Position numbers and translations under genes: made by a program. The notes under the pieces are model-generated. The model was not told where the DNA came from, did no database searches, and saw nothing but the letters and a program-made list of their open reading frames with translations. A stretch of 64,000 bases of DNA, from the NCBI GenBank assembly GCA_012103075.1, contig JAAVLQ010000002.1:62001-126000 (forward strand). The letters run 5' to 3'. This stretch comes from Brucella cytisi (lineage in GTDB: Bacteria; Pseudomonadota; Alphaproteobacteria; Rhizobiales; Rhizobiaceae). This document shows positions 10,041-17,765 of this stretch, in pieces. Positions within the stretch are counted from its first letter, which is position 1, and each line of letters begins with the position of its first letter.

Positions 10041-10054
10041 TTGCGATTTGGCAA
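10041..10054. promoter_or_regulatory. CRP/FNR-type palindrome upstream of norC
   Basis: TTGCG-ATTT-GGCAA, a 5-4-5 palindrome extended to CTTTGC/GCAAAG at 10039-10056. The spacing is that of CRP/FNR-family sites, and the TTGCS half-site differs from the TTGAT of FNR, as expected for an NnrR-type NO regulator. It lies 126 bases before the norC start. A near copy (TTGCG-TTTT-GGCAA) is found at 11017-11030. The regulator at 11783-12476 is the obvious candidate to bind it. Confidence 0.65.
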
Positions 10055-10058
10055 AGAC

Positions 10059-10130
10059 TGGAGCATTTCCAGCAAAAGTGCGAACCGGCTTTGCGTTGGA
10101 TAGGGTGTATAAAACAAAGAGATAGCGTGT
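10059..10130. repeat. Dispersed rhizobial intergenic repeat, copy 2 (degenerate)
   Basis: The sequence runs GGAGCATTTCCAGCAAAAG, TGCGAACCGGCTTTGCG, then an A-rich part with AAAACAAAGAGATAG. This is the same general repeat type as copy 1 near 1424: a GAGC opening, an AAAAG-GTG-CGAA/C-CGGTTTT-like core, and a final AAA-rich segment. Copies are common between genes in Brucella/Ochrobactrum. It sits between the norC promoter palindrome and the norF stop. Confidence 0.5.
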
Positions 10131-10133
10131 CGT

Positions 10134-10409
10134 TCAGAAGAGGACGCGGACGACGATGGAACGTGCAAGGGCAAGCACCAACAAAATGGCAGGCCGGGCC
10201 AGCAAAGCAGGCTTCAATATGCCGTCGGTTCCGCGCATCTCCATAAAGTCGAGGATGACGAACCAGCCTTTTGCAAAAGCGAGGATCAGCACAATGACGA
10301 TAGCTGCGAGCATTCCGGCGCTGGTGCCTGCCATAAATGCACCACTCAAAGCGAGAATGATCAGAACGACGAATGTACGGGTCAGGGAAGGGTGATTACG
10401 ATCGGGCAC
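10134..10409 (-). CDS. norF: NorF, small membrane protein of the nitric oxide reductase cluster
   Basis: About 91 residues with three hydrophobic segments (TFVVLIILALSGAFMAG; AGMLAAIVIVLILAFAKGWF; ALLARPAILLVLALARSIVV), matching NorF / cytochrome-c-oxidase-subunit-IV-like proteins. NorF accompanies NorE and helps full NO reductase activity, though its exact job is not established. I chose the GTG at 10409, which starts a conserved N-terminus and lies 9 bases after the norE stop; the ATG at 10454 would overlap norE. Its end is about 220 bases before norC. Confidence 0.85.
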   Translation of the reverse strand: MPDRNHPSLTRTFVVLIILALSGAFMAGTSAGMLAAIVIVLILAFAKGWFVILDFMEMRGTDGILKPALLARPAILLVLALARSIVVRVLF

Positions 10410-10417
10410 TGCGGACC

Positions 10418-10982
10418 TCAGGCGAGATAAAGGACAGGAAACATCACCAGCCATACGAGGTCGATGGCGTGCCAGAGCGTTGTAATCAGCAGAACATTCG
10501 AGCGTGTCGGTCGCCGGGCGACAAGCACCAGCACCACCGAGCCGAACAGCACATGCATGAGGTGAAAGCCGGTCAGGAGAAAATAAAGCTCGAGGAATGA
10601 CCCTGCTGCTTCATCGCCTGCAAACTGGATCTCATGCGAGTATTCAACGAGTTTGATTGCTACAAAAACGAGGCCGAAAAAAGGCGGCATTTAACAGTGG
10701 ACGGCGAGCCAGACTTATATCGTTGCGCCTGCGCACGGCGATTGCCGCCTGCCAGCCGCTTATCAGCAGAACGACTGTGTTGGCTGCAGCGAGGCCGGGG
10801 CTCAAATGTGCCCGCAACTGCGCGACCCCCTCCACATTGATGATAGACATCACCACGAACGCAATCAGAAGGATCGCAAAGGCAACAAGTTCGCTCCACA
10901 CGAGAATCCAGAGCAGAAGATCATCCTCCGCCCGATCTTCCGCGCTGATTGCAGCTATGGCCAAATCTTCGGTTCCAGACAT
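10418..10982 (-). CDS. norE: NorE, cytochrome c oxidase subunit III-like protein (frameshifted)
   Basis: A membrane protein of about 188 residues with five predicted helices of the heme-copper oxidase subunit III type. The first half (LLLWILVWSELVAFAILLIAF) and the second half (FLELYFLLTGFHLMHVLFGSVVL) lie in different frames, with the switch near base 10685. NorE is thought to support NorCB activity or assembly. The gene starts 31 bases from a CRP/FNR-type palindrome that also faces the plus-strand hemerythrin unit. Confidence 0.9.
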
Positions 10983-11016
10983 GAAACATGCCTAGCGCTC
11001 ATAGTTCGGACCTTCT

Positions 11017-11030
11017 TTGCGTTTTGGCAA
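11017..11030. promoter_or_regulatory. CRP/FNR-type palindrome between norE and the hemerythrin unit
   Basis: TTGCG-TTTT-GGCAA inside a longer inverted repeat, TTCTTTGC and GCAAAGAA at 11013-11034, which is perfect over the eight outer bases of each arm. It lies 35 bases from the norE start on one side and about 55 bases from the small membrane-protein gene on the other, so it could control both directions. It matches the norC site at 10041-10054 except in the spacer. Confidence 0.7.
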
Positions 11031-11085
11031 AGAAGAAATGCACTGACGGCGCTATTGTATCTCCGCCATGAAAAAGGAAATTTCA

Positions 11086-11239
11086 ATGACGGATGCGCAG
11101 ATCGGACTCATGGTCGCAACACCGGCGATCATCGGCTTTTCACTGGTTCTTTTTTATGGGAGCTTTGCAAGGTGCCGGCACGCTATCCGCCGTTGCTGCT
11201 TCCATCGTGATTGCGGTCGTTCTTTTCCTTGGCCAATAG
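11086..11239 (+). CDS. Small hydrophobic membrane protein upstream of hemerythrin (frameshifted)
   Basis: A roughly 50-residue protein with two hydrophobic stretches. It begins MTDAQIGLMVATPAII with an AAGGA box 7 bases ahead, so I prefer ATG 11086 over 11068. The frame breaks at a run of six T near 11150; with one T fewer it reads on as MGALQGAGTL and ends AVVLFLGQ. I do not recognise the family. It is 15 bases upstream of the hemerythrin gene and downstream of the bidirectional palindrome, which suggests an NO-induced role at the membrane. Confidence 0.6.
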
Positions 11240-11254
11240 GTAGCGGAGAGAGCC

Positions 11255-11728
11255 ATGGACGCGTCGCCAGTCTTGCACGCGACAGATATTAACCGTCTCG
11301 AAATCCATCATCATGATTTGCTGGAATTATGTCTGCAGTTGGAGGAAATCACTGATGACCTCGAGACCGGTGCCTCAATGCAGGAGTATCGTCGGATCGC
11401 TATGCTCATTCCCCGCGTTGTGGGTGAAACTCATGCGCTTGAAGAGGAAGTTCTTTTCCCCGATTTCATCCGTCAGGCTCACTCCCATTTTGCCACCGCC
11501 ATCATCGAACGCTTGAAGGCGGAACATCGTTGTGACCGACTGGCCGCCGAGGAATTGTCGCAAACATTAACGGCAATTGCAGAAGGTCGTTGCAGTCTCG
11601 CTTGGGACACGATCTCGTACATGGTGCGAGGCTTTATGGAGAGCGTGCGTCGCCATATCTTGTCAGAAAAGCTGATGATAGAGGCGCTGCTGGCAGCGAA
11701 ATCCGAGGAGCGGGAAGTTTTTGGGTGA
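11255..11728 (+). CDS. Hemerythrin-like (HHE) domain protein
   Basis: A 157-residue four-helix-bundle protein with spaced His and Glu typical of hemerythrin diiron sites: EIHHHDLLELC near residue 16, THALEEEVLFPDF near 60, then KAEHRCD and VRRHILSEK. Such proteins bind O2 or NO, or help repair nitrosylated iron centres. In this position, behind a predicted NO-responsive palindrome and between nor and nir genes, an NO-buffering or iron-repair role is likely but inferred. The frame is intact and converges with the Crp/Fnr regulator. Confidence 0.85.
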   Translation: MDASPVLHATDINRLEIHHHDLLELCLQLEEITDDLETGASMQEYRRIAMLIPRVVGETHALEEEVLFPDFIRQAHSHFATAIIERLKAEHRCDRLAAEELSQTLTAIAEGRCSLAWDTISYMVRGFMESVRRHILSEKLMIEALLAAKSEEREVFG

Positions 11729-11735
11729 GGCGAAG

Positions 11736-11770
11736 ACGATATGCCGGATGTCTTTCGTTCGGCATATCGT
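11736..11770. terminator. Bidirectional hairpin terminator
   Basis: A perfect 11-bp inverted repeat, ACGATATGCCG and CGGCATATCGT, with a 13-base loop. It lies in the 54-base gap between the convergent hemerythrin and Crp/Fnr genes and would end transcription from both sides. Confidence 0.7.
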
Positions 11771-11782
11771 GTTCCGGCTGTT

Positions 11783-12476
11783 CTACCGCTCGCCGTCGGC
11801 AAGCCGTCTCACACCCGACATATTGAGGACGGTCAACTTCTGGCGACCGCCCCGAACAAACCCTTGCGCTTCCCAGCCGGTGAGAATGCGTGACACTGTA
11901 TGCAGTGTCGTTCCTGTCATCTCGGCAATATCCTGTTTCGTGATTGGAAAATCGATCCGGATACCGTCATCTTCTTTCCTACCAGCCTGACGGGCAAGGC
12001 GCAGAACGGTGTGCGCGACACGCCGTTCCACTTCTTCCGTCGACATCTCACGGATACGCGTGTGGGCTTCTTCGAGCCGTTTGCCGATTGTCTGGATCGC
12101 GTTCATTGCAAGACCGGGGTTCTGCTCGACAAAATAATCCCAAAGCTCGGTTGGCCGGGCCAGTACGATGCTTTCCGCCACGGCAATCGCTGTACCGGAT
12201 AATCGCTTCTCTGCAAAGCCCGGGCAAAGCCGAAAAGATCCCCGGATGCACCATGCGAACGATGATCTGCTGTCCGTCTGGAGTGATCTGATTGACCTTC
12301 AACCGCCCATGCAGGAGGAGGTAGAAAAGAACGGCATCGTCGCCCTGCTCGAAGATCGCCTCTCCCGGCGGAACGCGCTTTATAGTTGCGTACGAAACAA
12401 GCTTGTCGAGTTCGTCATCACTCATTTTGGCGAACAGCGACAGTTTCCTGACAAGTCCGCGATCTATCAAGGACAT
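11783..12476 (-). CDS. Crp/Fnr-family regulator, probable NO-responsive NnrR/NnrA type (frameshifted)
   Basis: About 231 residues. The N-terminal half is a cyclic-nucleotide-binding-like sensor (PPGEAIFEQGDDAVLFYLLLHGRLKV); the C-terminal half is a Crp-type helix-turn-helix (ITKQDIAEMTGTTLHTVSRIL). The switch of frame lies near 12205. There is no N-terminal Cys cluster as in FNR, which fits the heme- or NO-sensing NnrR/Dnr branch. It sits between the nor and nir genes, whose promoters carry 5-4-5 palindromes it could bind. The start at 12476 (MSLIDRGLV) is the family-like one; an ATG at 12566 adds an unlikely leader. Confidence 0.88.
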
Positions 12477-12576
12477 TGCGTTTCTCACACTCCAAGACCC
12501 TGCATCTACCTTAGCACAGCAAAGCGGGCTTGGAATTGTTTTCGGATCCGGGGATCGGACATTCACAGTTAATCCC

Positions 12577-13497
12577 TCATGCGCAGATGTTCTGGATACG
12601 CTTCCACATCACAGCATACCAGCGGTTGTCTCGGACCAGCCGGAAACCGAGATTATCGGGCGGTACGCCAACACTACATCCTCCGGTTTTCGGGTTGCGA
12701 ATGAACGAACTCATCGCAGCGCGATGCTTGCCATTGACGACATAAACGCCGCACGACGGCACTTCCGCAACCTGTTTGCCGTAGGCATCGATATTGACGC
12801 GGCGGTGGCAGGTCTGCGTCCATTCCCAAACATTGCCTGCGATGTCGGCCACTCCTAGCTCGTTGATACCGAAAGCGCCAGCGGGGCGTCTGGCCGGGCT
12901 CCTGTCCAGCTTGCGAGCACTTTGTTTTTCATAGTCTTTCAGCCAGCGGATTGCCGGATTGGCCGCAGCATCATCCTCAATGCCGAGCGCATCGTCGGGA
13001 AAGCGCGAGCCGGCTGCGAATGCCCACTGCTCGTCCGTCGGCAGATGCCAGTTCTCACCGGTTTTATGTGAAAGCCAGTTGGCATAGGCCAAGGCATCAT
13101 CATAGCTGACGCCGACGATCGGGCCGTCTGCATCGGATGCATCGTGATTGTGCTGCAAGGCCTCGGCAGGCTGGCAGTCGCCATCAGCGACGCAGCGTTC
13201 GTATTCGGTCGTGCTAACCTGATATTTCATGATCTCGAATGCCCGCTGCAGCTTGCGGGTCGTCCATGGGGCGTCAACGGGATAGTTGTTCTTCTGAAAG
13301 TCACCATTCGCTCGATAGGTCATGGTGCGGGCCGCGATGACGACCGTTTCCGGACCGTTGGTGGTCACACCCGGCGTCGTGCGGTATGTACGCCCAACGG
13401 CATCAACAACGGACAATCCCGCGACGACTGCCAGCAGAACCGCCGGGACGGCTACGGCAAGCTCATGCAGGCACTTTTTTCCTCTGCCTTCGTTCAT
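12577..13497 (-). CDS. nirV: NirV, formylglycine-generating-enzyme-like protein of the nirK operon
   Basis: An intact 306-residue protein with an N-terminal membrane or signal segment (AVAVPAVLLAVVAGLSVVDAV) followed by an FGE-sulfatase/SUMF1 domain: YEVSTTEYE-like start, GVSYDDALAYANWLS, LPTDEQWAFAAGSR, ADIAGNVWEWTQTC and a final NLGFRLVRD. NirV regularly follows nirK in Brucella and related denitrifiers; its exact contribution to nitrite reductase is not established. It begins about 130 bases after the nirK stop on the same strand. Confidence 0.93.
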   Translation of the reverse strand: MNEGRGKKCLHELAVAVPAVLLAVVAGLSVVDAVGRTYRTTPGVTTNGPETVVIAARTMTYRANGDFQKNNYPVDAPWTTRKLQRAFEIMKYQVSTTEYERCVADGDCQPAEALQHNHDASDADGPIVGVSYDDALAYANWLSHKTGENWHLPTDEQWAFAAGSRFPDDALGIEDDAAANPAIRWLKDYEKQSARKLDRSPARRPAGAFGINELGVADIAGNVWEWTQTCHRRVNIDAYGKQVAEVPSCGVYVVNGKHRAAMSSFIRNPKTGGCSVGVPPDNLGFRLVRDNRWYAVMWKRIQNICA

Positions 13498-13625
13498 CGG
13501 ATATCAAGGGACCGCAGCCATGTGGGAGGTGAATGGATGCAGCCCCGAGCCTTTCGTCCTAAAGGATCGTTAGAGAAGATTTGTCAAAGGCGCTCTGGGA
13601 GGCGAAGCACCTTCATGCATTTGCT

Positions 13626-14754
13626 TTACGTGCCGGATGGTGCGAGGACCGACGTCATCAGATCGTCATTCCATTCGCCTGTGACCTTGAAATGGGCCGC
13701 GGCACCGAGTTCAAACGCCTCGATCAGATTGTGGTTCACATAGGCATAGATGCCGGGTTGCTGGAACGTGTAGAAAGCTGCTCCGGCCGCGCCGCCCGGA
13801 ATGAACCAGTCTCCTGATCGACATCCGGCGGCGTGTTGAATTTGCCGGTCGACCAGACATAATCCCCATGACCTCCGATCAGATGCGGTCTCGTATCGCG
13901 GTTGGCCTGCGAATGGACGATCAGGACTTTCTCGCCGACTGCTGCCGTCATGGCCTTGTCGCCGGTCAATGCGCCGACAGCGCCGTTGAACACGACATGG
14001 GTCGGAGTGAGGGTGCGCATAACCTTGACGGTGTCTTCATAAGCGTCGCCGGGTGCCTCGTATTTCTTGTATTTGCCATTCTCGTCGCGCGGTACATAGA
14101 AATCCTGTTCGCCGACGTAATAAATCTTGTCGTAGGTCAGCGCTTTTCCCTTGTTATCATGCAGGCCCTCACGCGGTAGCACCATGATTGCACCGTTCAT
14201 GCCCGATACGACGTGCGGGGTACCATTCCGGGAGGTGCGCAGTGGTAGACGAAGACGCCGGGTTTTGTCGCCTTGAAACGCAGGATGGTTTTCTCGCCCG
14301 GATTGATTTCAGTCAGTCCGCCGCCACCCAATGCGCCCGTTGCCGCATGGAAATCGATATTGTGCATCAGCGTATTGGTGTCGGGGTTGATGAGGGTCAG
14401 TTCGACATAATCATCCTGATGCACAACCATCAGTGGTCCCGGAACGGTGCCATTAAATGCCATGGCATGGACTTCGGTTCCCGCATCATCAATGATGATC
14501 TTCTTTTCCTCGATGACCATGGTGAACTCTATTACCTTGGGGCCACCTTCTGCAACCTGACTATGGGCGTGCACGAAGGGAGGGGCCACGAGCTCCACTT
14601 TCTGGCGTGGAAGCGCTGCTATCTCTGCTGCACTTGCCTTCCTCACCGCACCTTGTCCCCGGGCGGATGTGGTTGCCAGAACCGGCCCAAGCGCCCCAGC
14701 CGGGGCGGCTCCTGCCAATATGGTGCGGCGGCTGATTTGCATCTGGTCGGCCAT
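13626..14754 (-). CDS. nirK: NirK, copper-containing nitrite reductase (frameshifted)
   Basis: A periplasmic enzyme of about 376 residues that reduces nitrite to NO. The N-terminus has a Tat signal ([10 protein letters not shown]). Type 1 copper ligands are visible in [10 protein letters not shown] and HVVSGMNG, type 2 ligands in [10 protein letters not shown] and HCAPP, and a second-cupredoxin His in [18 protein letters not shown]. The frame changes near 14205, between the Cys-His pair and the Met ligand, and near 13810 at ETWFIPGG; the real C-terminus ends [13 protein letters not shown] at 13626. It is the first gene of nirK-nirV and has a TTGAC-N4-ATCAA palindrome upstream. Confidence 0.95.
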
Positions 14755-14832
14755 CGATACTCTCCTTTACGATAGGACCGAGCATTTCCTGCTCTGTCAT
14801 ACCGACTATAGAAAGAGGCGCTTCGATCTTCC

Positions 14833-14846
14833 TTGACTGCGATCAA
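14833..14846. promoter_or_regulatory. FNR/NNR-type palindrome upstream of nirK
   Basis: TTGAC-TGCG-ATCAA, a 5-4-5 palindrome with one mismatch to the FNR consensus TTGAT-N4-ATCAA, 79 bases before the nirK start. It fits control by the Crp/Fnr-type protein encoded at 11783-12476 or by an FNR protein elsewhere. Confidence 0.65.
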
Positions 14847-15032
14847 GGTGATGCAAAAAGTCAGGTAATATTAGTTATTATATATCAATATGTTATGTTA
14901 TTATCTCGATCTATGTTTCGCCTTGTTTGCGCTGGAGCAAAGGCTGAAACGTGGGTGTTCGATCAAACGAGAAACCAGCGAACGGATTGCCTTCGTTCGC
15001 CGGCTTCGACGATACGGATATACATCTGGAGA

Positions 15033-15349
15033 TTATTCTCCAAATCGAGCTTGTACTTCAGGCATTGCCATCTCCGGAAGCCACTCCGGCTCGTAGATCA
15101 GTTCGACATTGACTGTATGAACGCCTTCAACAGATTCAGCGCTCGCACGAACGGCATCGGTCAGATAGCCGGCAGCCGGGCAACCGGGGCCGTCGTCGTC
15201 ATGCTGATGTCGACAATTCCGCCATCACCAATGTCGATGCTGTAAATCATACCGAGATCGATGAGGTTGAATCCAAGTTCAGGATCGAGCACCGGGCGGA
15301 GATTTTCGATGATCTGCCCCTCCAGCTGGTCATGTACTGTGTTCTCCAT
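15033..15349 (-). CDS. MIP18/DUF59-family metal-sulfur cluster assembly factor (frameshifted)
   Basis: About 105 residues of the MIP18/PaaD-like family: a start of ENLRPVLDPELGFNLIDLGMIYSI with the conserved DPE, then SMTTTAPGCPAAGYL with the conserved Cys, and EGVHTVNVELIYEPEW. The frame breaks at a G/T junction near 15183, just before the Cys motif. Relatives help iron-sulfur cluster delivery. It starts 5 bases after the two-domain DUF2249 gene and is the last of a four-gene unit upstream of nirK, suggesting a role in maturing or repairing metal centres under NO. Confidence 0.82.
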
Positions 15350-15354
15350 GACAG

Positions 15355-15891
15355 CTACCTCGCGTCTCCAACGCGGATCATTATACGATAGGCGGTGCCG
15401 GTCTCGTCGAAGTTGCCGACCCATTCGTGACCGCGGGTTTCGAGTTCGGGGAAGAGAAATAAAGGCTCACGGTGCAGCAGCAGAGCGAACAGAACCGCGC
15501 ACGGGGGCATCTCCTCTACTTCCGCAAGAATGCGCACCATCGGCTCCGGTGGCTGCATGTCCGAACAATCGAGATAGCGCGACGGTTCGGGCCAGACATC
15601 CGGCGAAACGACATTGTCGGAGAAACGCAGTTCAGGCGCGGCATCCATCACCGGACTGAACAGGACTTGCCAGTCGCCATTATCCAGAGGCTCGGCCTTG
15701 GCGGAAAAGCCTTTTCGCTCCATGACACTGAAAAGCGGTGCCGGTTTGAACGGGGCGATCAGCAGGAGGCTTTGTCCCGGTGAAAGACTGTCGACTGCTT
15801 CCATGATGGCATTGAACGGTTCCACGCCGCCTTTGATCAGTGGGCGCACGTCCAGCACATGGTGCGTGATGTCCTGAACTGAGGATGTCAT
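15355..15891 (-). CDS. DUF2249 domain protein, two-domain form
   Basis: An intact 178-residue protein in which two DUF2249-like domains are recognisable. The first starts HHVLDVRPLIKGGVEPFNAIMEAVDSL and contains GQSLLLIAPFKPAPLFSVMERKGF; the second is less regular and ends HEWVGNFDETGTAYRIMIRVG. The fold is related to TusA-like sulfur-carrier proteins, but the function is unknown. These genes recur beside denitrification clusters in Rhizobiales. It lies between the polytopic membrane protein and the MIP18-like gene. Confidence 0.85.
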   Translation of the reverse strand: MTSSVQDITHHVLDVRPLIKGGVEPFNAIMEAVDSLSPGQSLLLIAPFKPAPLFSVMERKGFSAKAEPLDNGDWQVLFSPVMDAAPELRFSDNVVSPDVWPEPSRYLDCSDMQPPEPMVRILAEVEEMPPCAVLFALLLHREPLFLFPELETRGHEWVGNFDETGTAYRIMIRVGDAR

Positions 15892-15940
15892 TTCGATCTC
15901 CTGAGAATTGGTTCACCGGCATAGATAAGATGCGGCAGAA

Positions 15941-17311
15941 TTACCCCTTTGGCAGGCGTAGGCTGTGCGGTACATAGAGAAGCCGCCGGGCGCGGAAGAA
16001 GTGTACGACCAACGCAAGGATTGCTGCGAGATTCAACATCACGGCCAACCGAAATACGGTTGGATAATCGGCAATCAAAGCCAGTGTCGCCAGTGCGACA
16101 CCGGTATAATAAAGAGCGAACCACTGTCGTGCGCGGCGCTCGCTGACCATATCCTGTACGCGCGGCGTCGGTGCCCGGCCCATGACGGGACCATAACATT
16201 CGAGCGGTCAGAAACGGTACGATCTTGTAAAGTTGGGCAAGGCTGAGGCCGGTCAGCCAACCGAAGGTGAACAGATAGACAAGGGCAGCAATCATCGCAT
16301 CGGTTGCGCCCGTCCTGAACAGGGCAATTGCCAGAAGTAGCGAGAGCCCTAGCGCGATGAAGGCTGGAATGCTGGCGGCGCTGTTTAGTTCTATCGTCTT
16401 GCGTTTACGCTGCCGGTAGATCGTCTGAATATCGACGATATAGAGCGCAATGCAGGCGATTCCGGGAATGAGAGCTGCCGTCACGGCGATTTCGATTGTT
16501 CCCTCTTCCAAGGCAACAACGACAATTCCGACTGCGAGGATGGTCAGGGCAGCGGCGCCTTCCCACCAGATAATTCTGGTTGTCTGCCGAGCAGCATCGG
16601 GGACAGCATGAACATTGTCAGCAGTCTGTAGCTTACTCCCATAGCCGTGAAGGTCATCCAGCCGCCCAGCCCAAGCGCGGCGTGAACCGGCAATGCCGCT
16701 CCCGCAATATCGAGCAGAGCGGCTTGTTCCGTAAAGCCGGAAAGCGCGAAGGTGAAAACACTGCCTAGCAGAGCTGTTATCATAAGACAGCAGATGCCAG
16801 CTGCAACAAACCGTGCGGGCAGGGCGATTGGGCGAGCGAGCCAGAGTGTCATGCCCAGTATTACGAAAATTACGGAAAATCCGCAGGTAAGCAGGATGCC
16901 AGAGAGTGGGAGCAACCATGCCGGGCTCTCTGTTAGCCCAGCCATGCCTGCAAAGGCAATCAGAAGGCCGGACAAGCCTGTTACGAGCAGAAGCAGAGCG
17001 GGGAGACTTGCCCGGCTTCCCCACAGCGATTTGTTCACGAGAACCGGCACAAATTGCAGGAGTGCGCCGCTCATGAGCAGTGCAAGCCATCCAATAGTGA
17101 TGGCATGCACGACTATCAGTGTTTCCGCGGCGCGAATTCCATGACCCGGAAAGCCGAAACCACCTGCCATCAAGGCAAGTCCAAAGACGAGGAAAACCAG
17201 CGAAGCGGTAAAGTAAGAGAGGGTCCAACGGGAAAGTGTCGCGCCGATCATCTCAGTTCGTCCCGGACGTTGTGCCTGTAAGACTTCAGTGATTGCCGCA
17301 GGTGCACTCAT
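15941..17311 (-). CDS. Polytopic membrane protein of the denitrification accessory unit, NnrS/heme-copper-like (frameshifted)
   Basis: About 457 residues with some twelve hydrophobic segments, spread over three frames (17311 to about 16560, then to about 16190, then to 15941). The first part has conserved His in VVHAITIGWLALLMSGALL and a second in PVHAALGLGGWMTFTAMGVSYRLL, a pattern seen in heme-copper-oxidase-I-like and NnrS-like membrane proteins. The exact family is uncertain. It starts inside the end of the small DUF2249 gene, so the two are coupled. A role in NO handling or in nitrite/NO reductase maturation is inferred from context only. An alternative start is at 17323. Confidence 0.75.
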
Positions 17312-17572
17312 GGCCAGCACCATGATGGCCTTTTTGGCGACCGATCTCTACCCGCCATAACGGACCCGCTTCCTTATAGACCCACGAGAATGCTCCCGGG
17401 TTACGGGTTTCAAGCTGTTGGCGCAGCGGCACCGGATCGTGATCATTGATGATTTCCAGCGCGTCGCCGGGTTCAAGAGAATCGATCATTGAAAAGATCG
17501 TCGCATGCCGCGAAATGGGCGGTATGGTGCGAACATCAATTACGGGGATAGTGAGACAGGTTCTGCCGACAT
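17286..17572 (-). CDS. DUF2249 domain protein, single-domain form (frameshifted)
   Basis: About 95 residues, one DUF2249 domain: VIDVRTIPPISRHATIF, SLEPGDALEIINDHDPVPLRQQL, then a tail with WRVEIGRQ and a His/Cys-rich end HECTCGNH that could bind metal. The start MSAEPVSLSP is out of frame by one base at a run of four C near 17545. It is the first gene of the accessory unit (DUF2249, membrane protein, DUF2249, MIP18-like) and overlaps the start of the membrane protein. Confidence 0.8.
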
Positions 17573-17713
17573 CTTATTGTTCCGTGGCTGTCAGGCTTCG
17601 AAGCATGATGAGGACAGCCGCATCATCATTCGAGCCATTTTAGAGTGACAGGCACAAACCGGATTTGTTGTATCTCAAAGAAGGTTGGAATTTTCCTTGC
17701 GATCGAAAGCGTG

Positions 17714-17737
17714 TGAGCCACCCGGAGGAGTGGCTCA
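17714..17737 (-). terminator. Hairpin after the cystathionine synthase/lyase gene
   Basis: A perfect 8-bp stem, TGAGCCAC and GTGGCTCA, with an 8-base loop, 29 bases beyond the stop of the PLP enzyme on the minus strand. There is no clear T-tract, but the position fits a transcript end separating this gene from the DUF2249 unit. Confidence 0.55.
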
Positions 17738-17765
17738 GTTGCAAAAGTTCGAGATGGAGGGGAGA

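Noticed and set aside
14890..15245. Plus-strand frames starting near 14890
   Set aside because: They overlap the MIP18-like gene on the other strand and show no motif; the rest is the nirK upstream region.
15888..17228. A 446-codon minus-strand open frame
   Set aside because: Only its middle part (about 16190-16560) is real protein; it is one frame piece of the shifted membrane protein, and both ends read through neighbouring frames.
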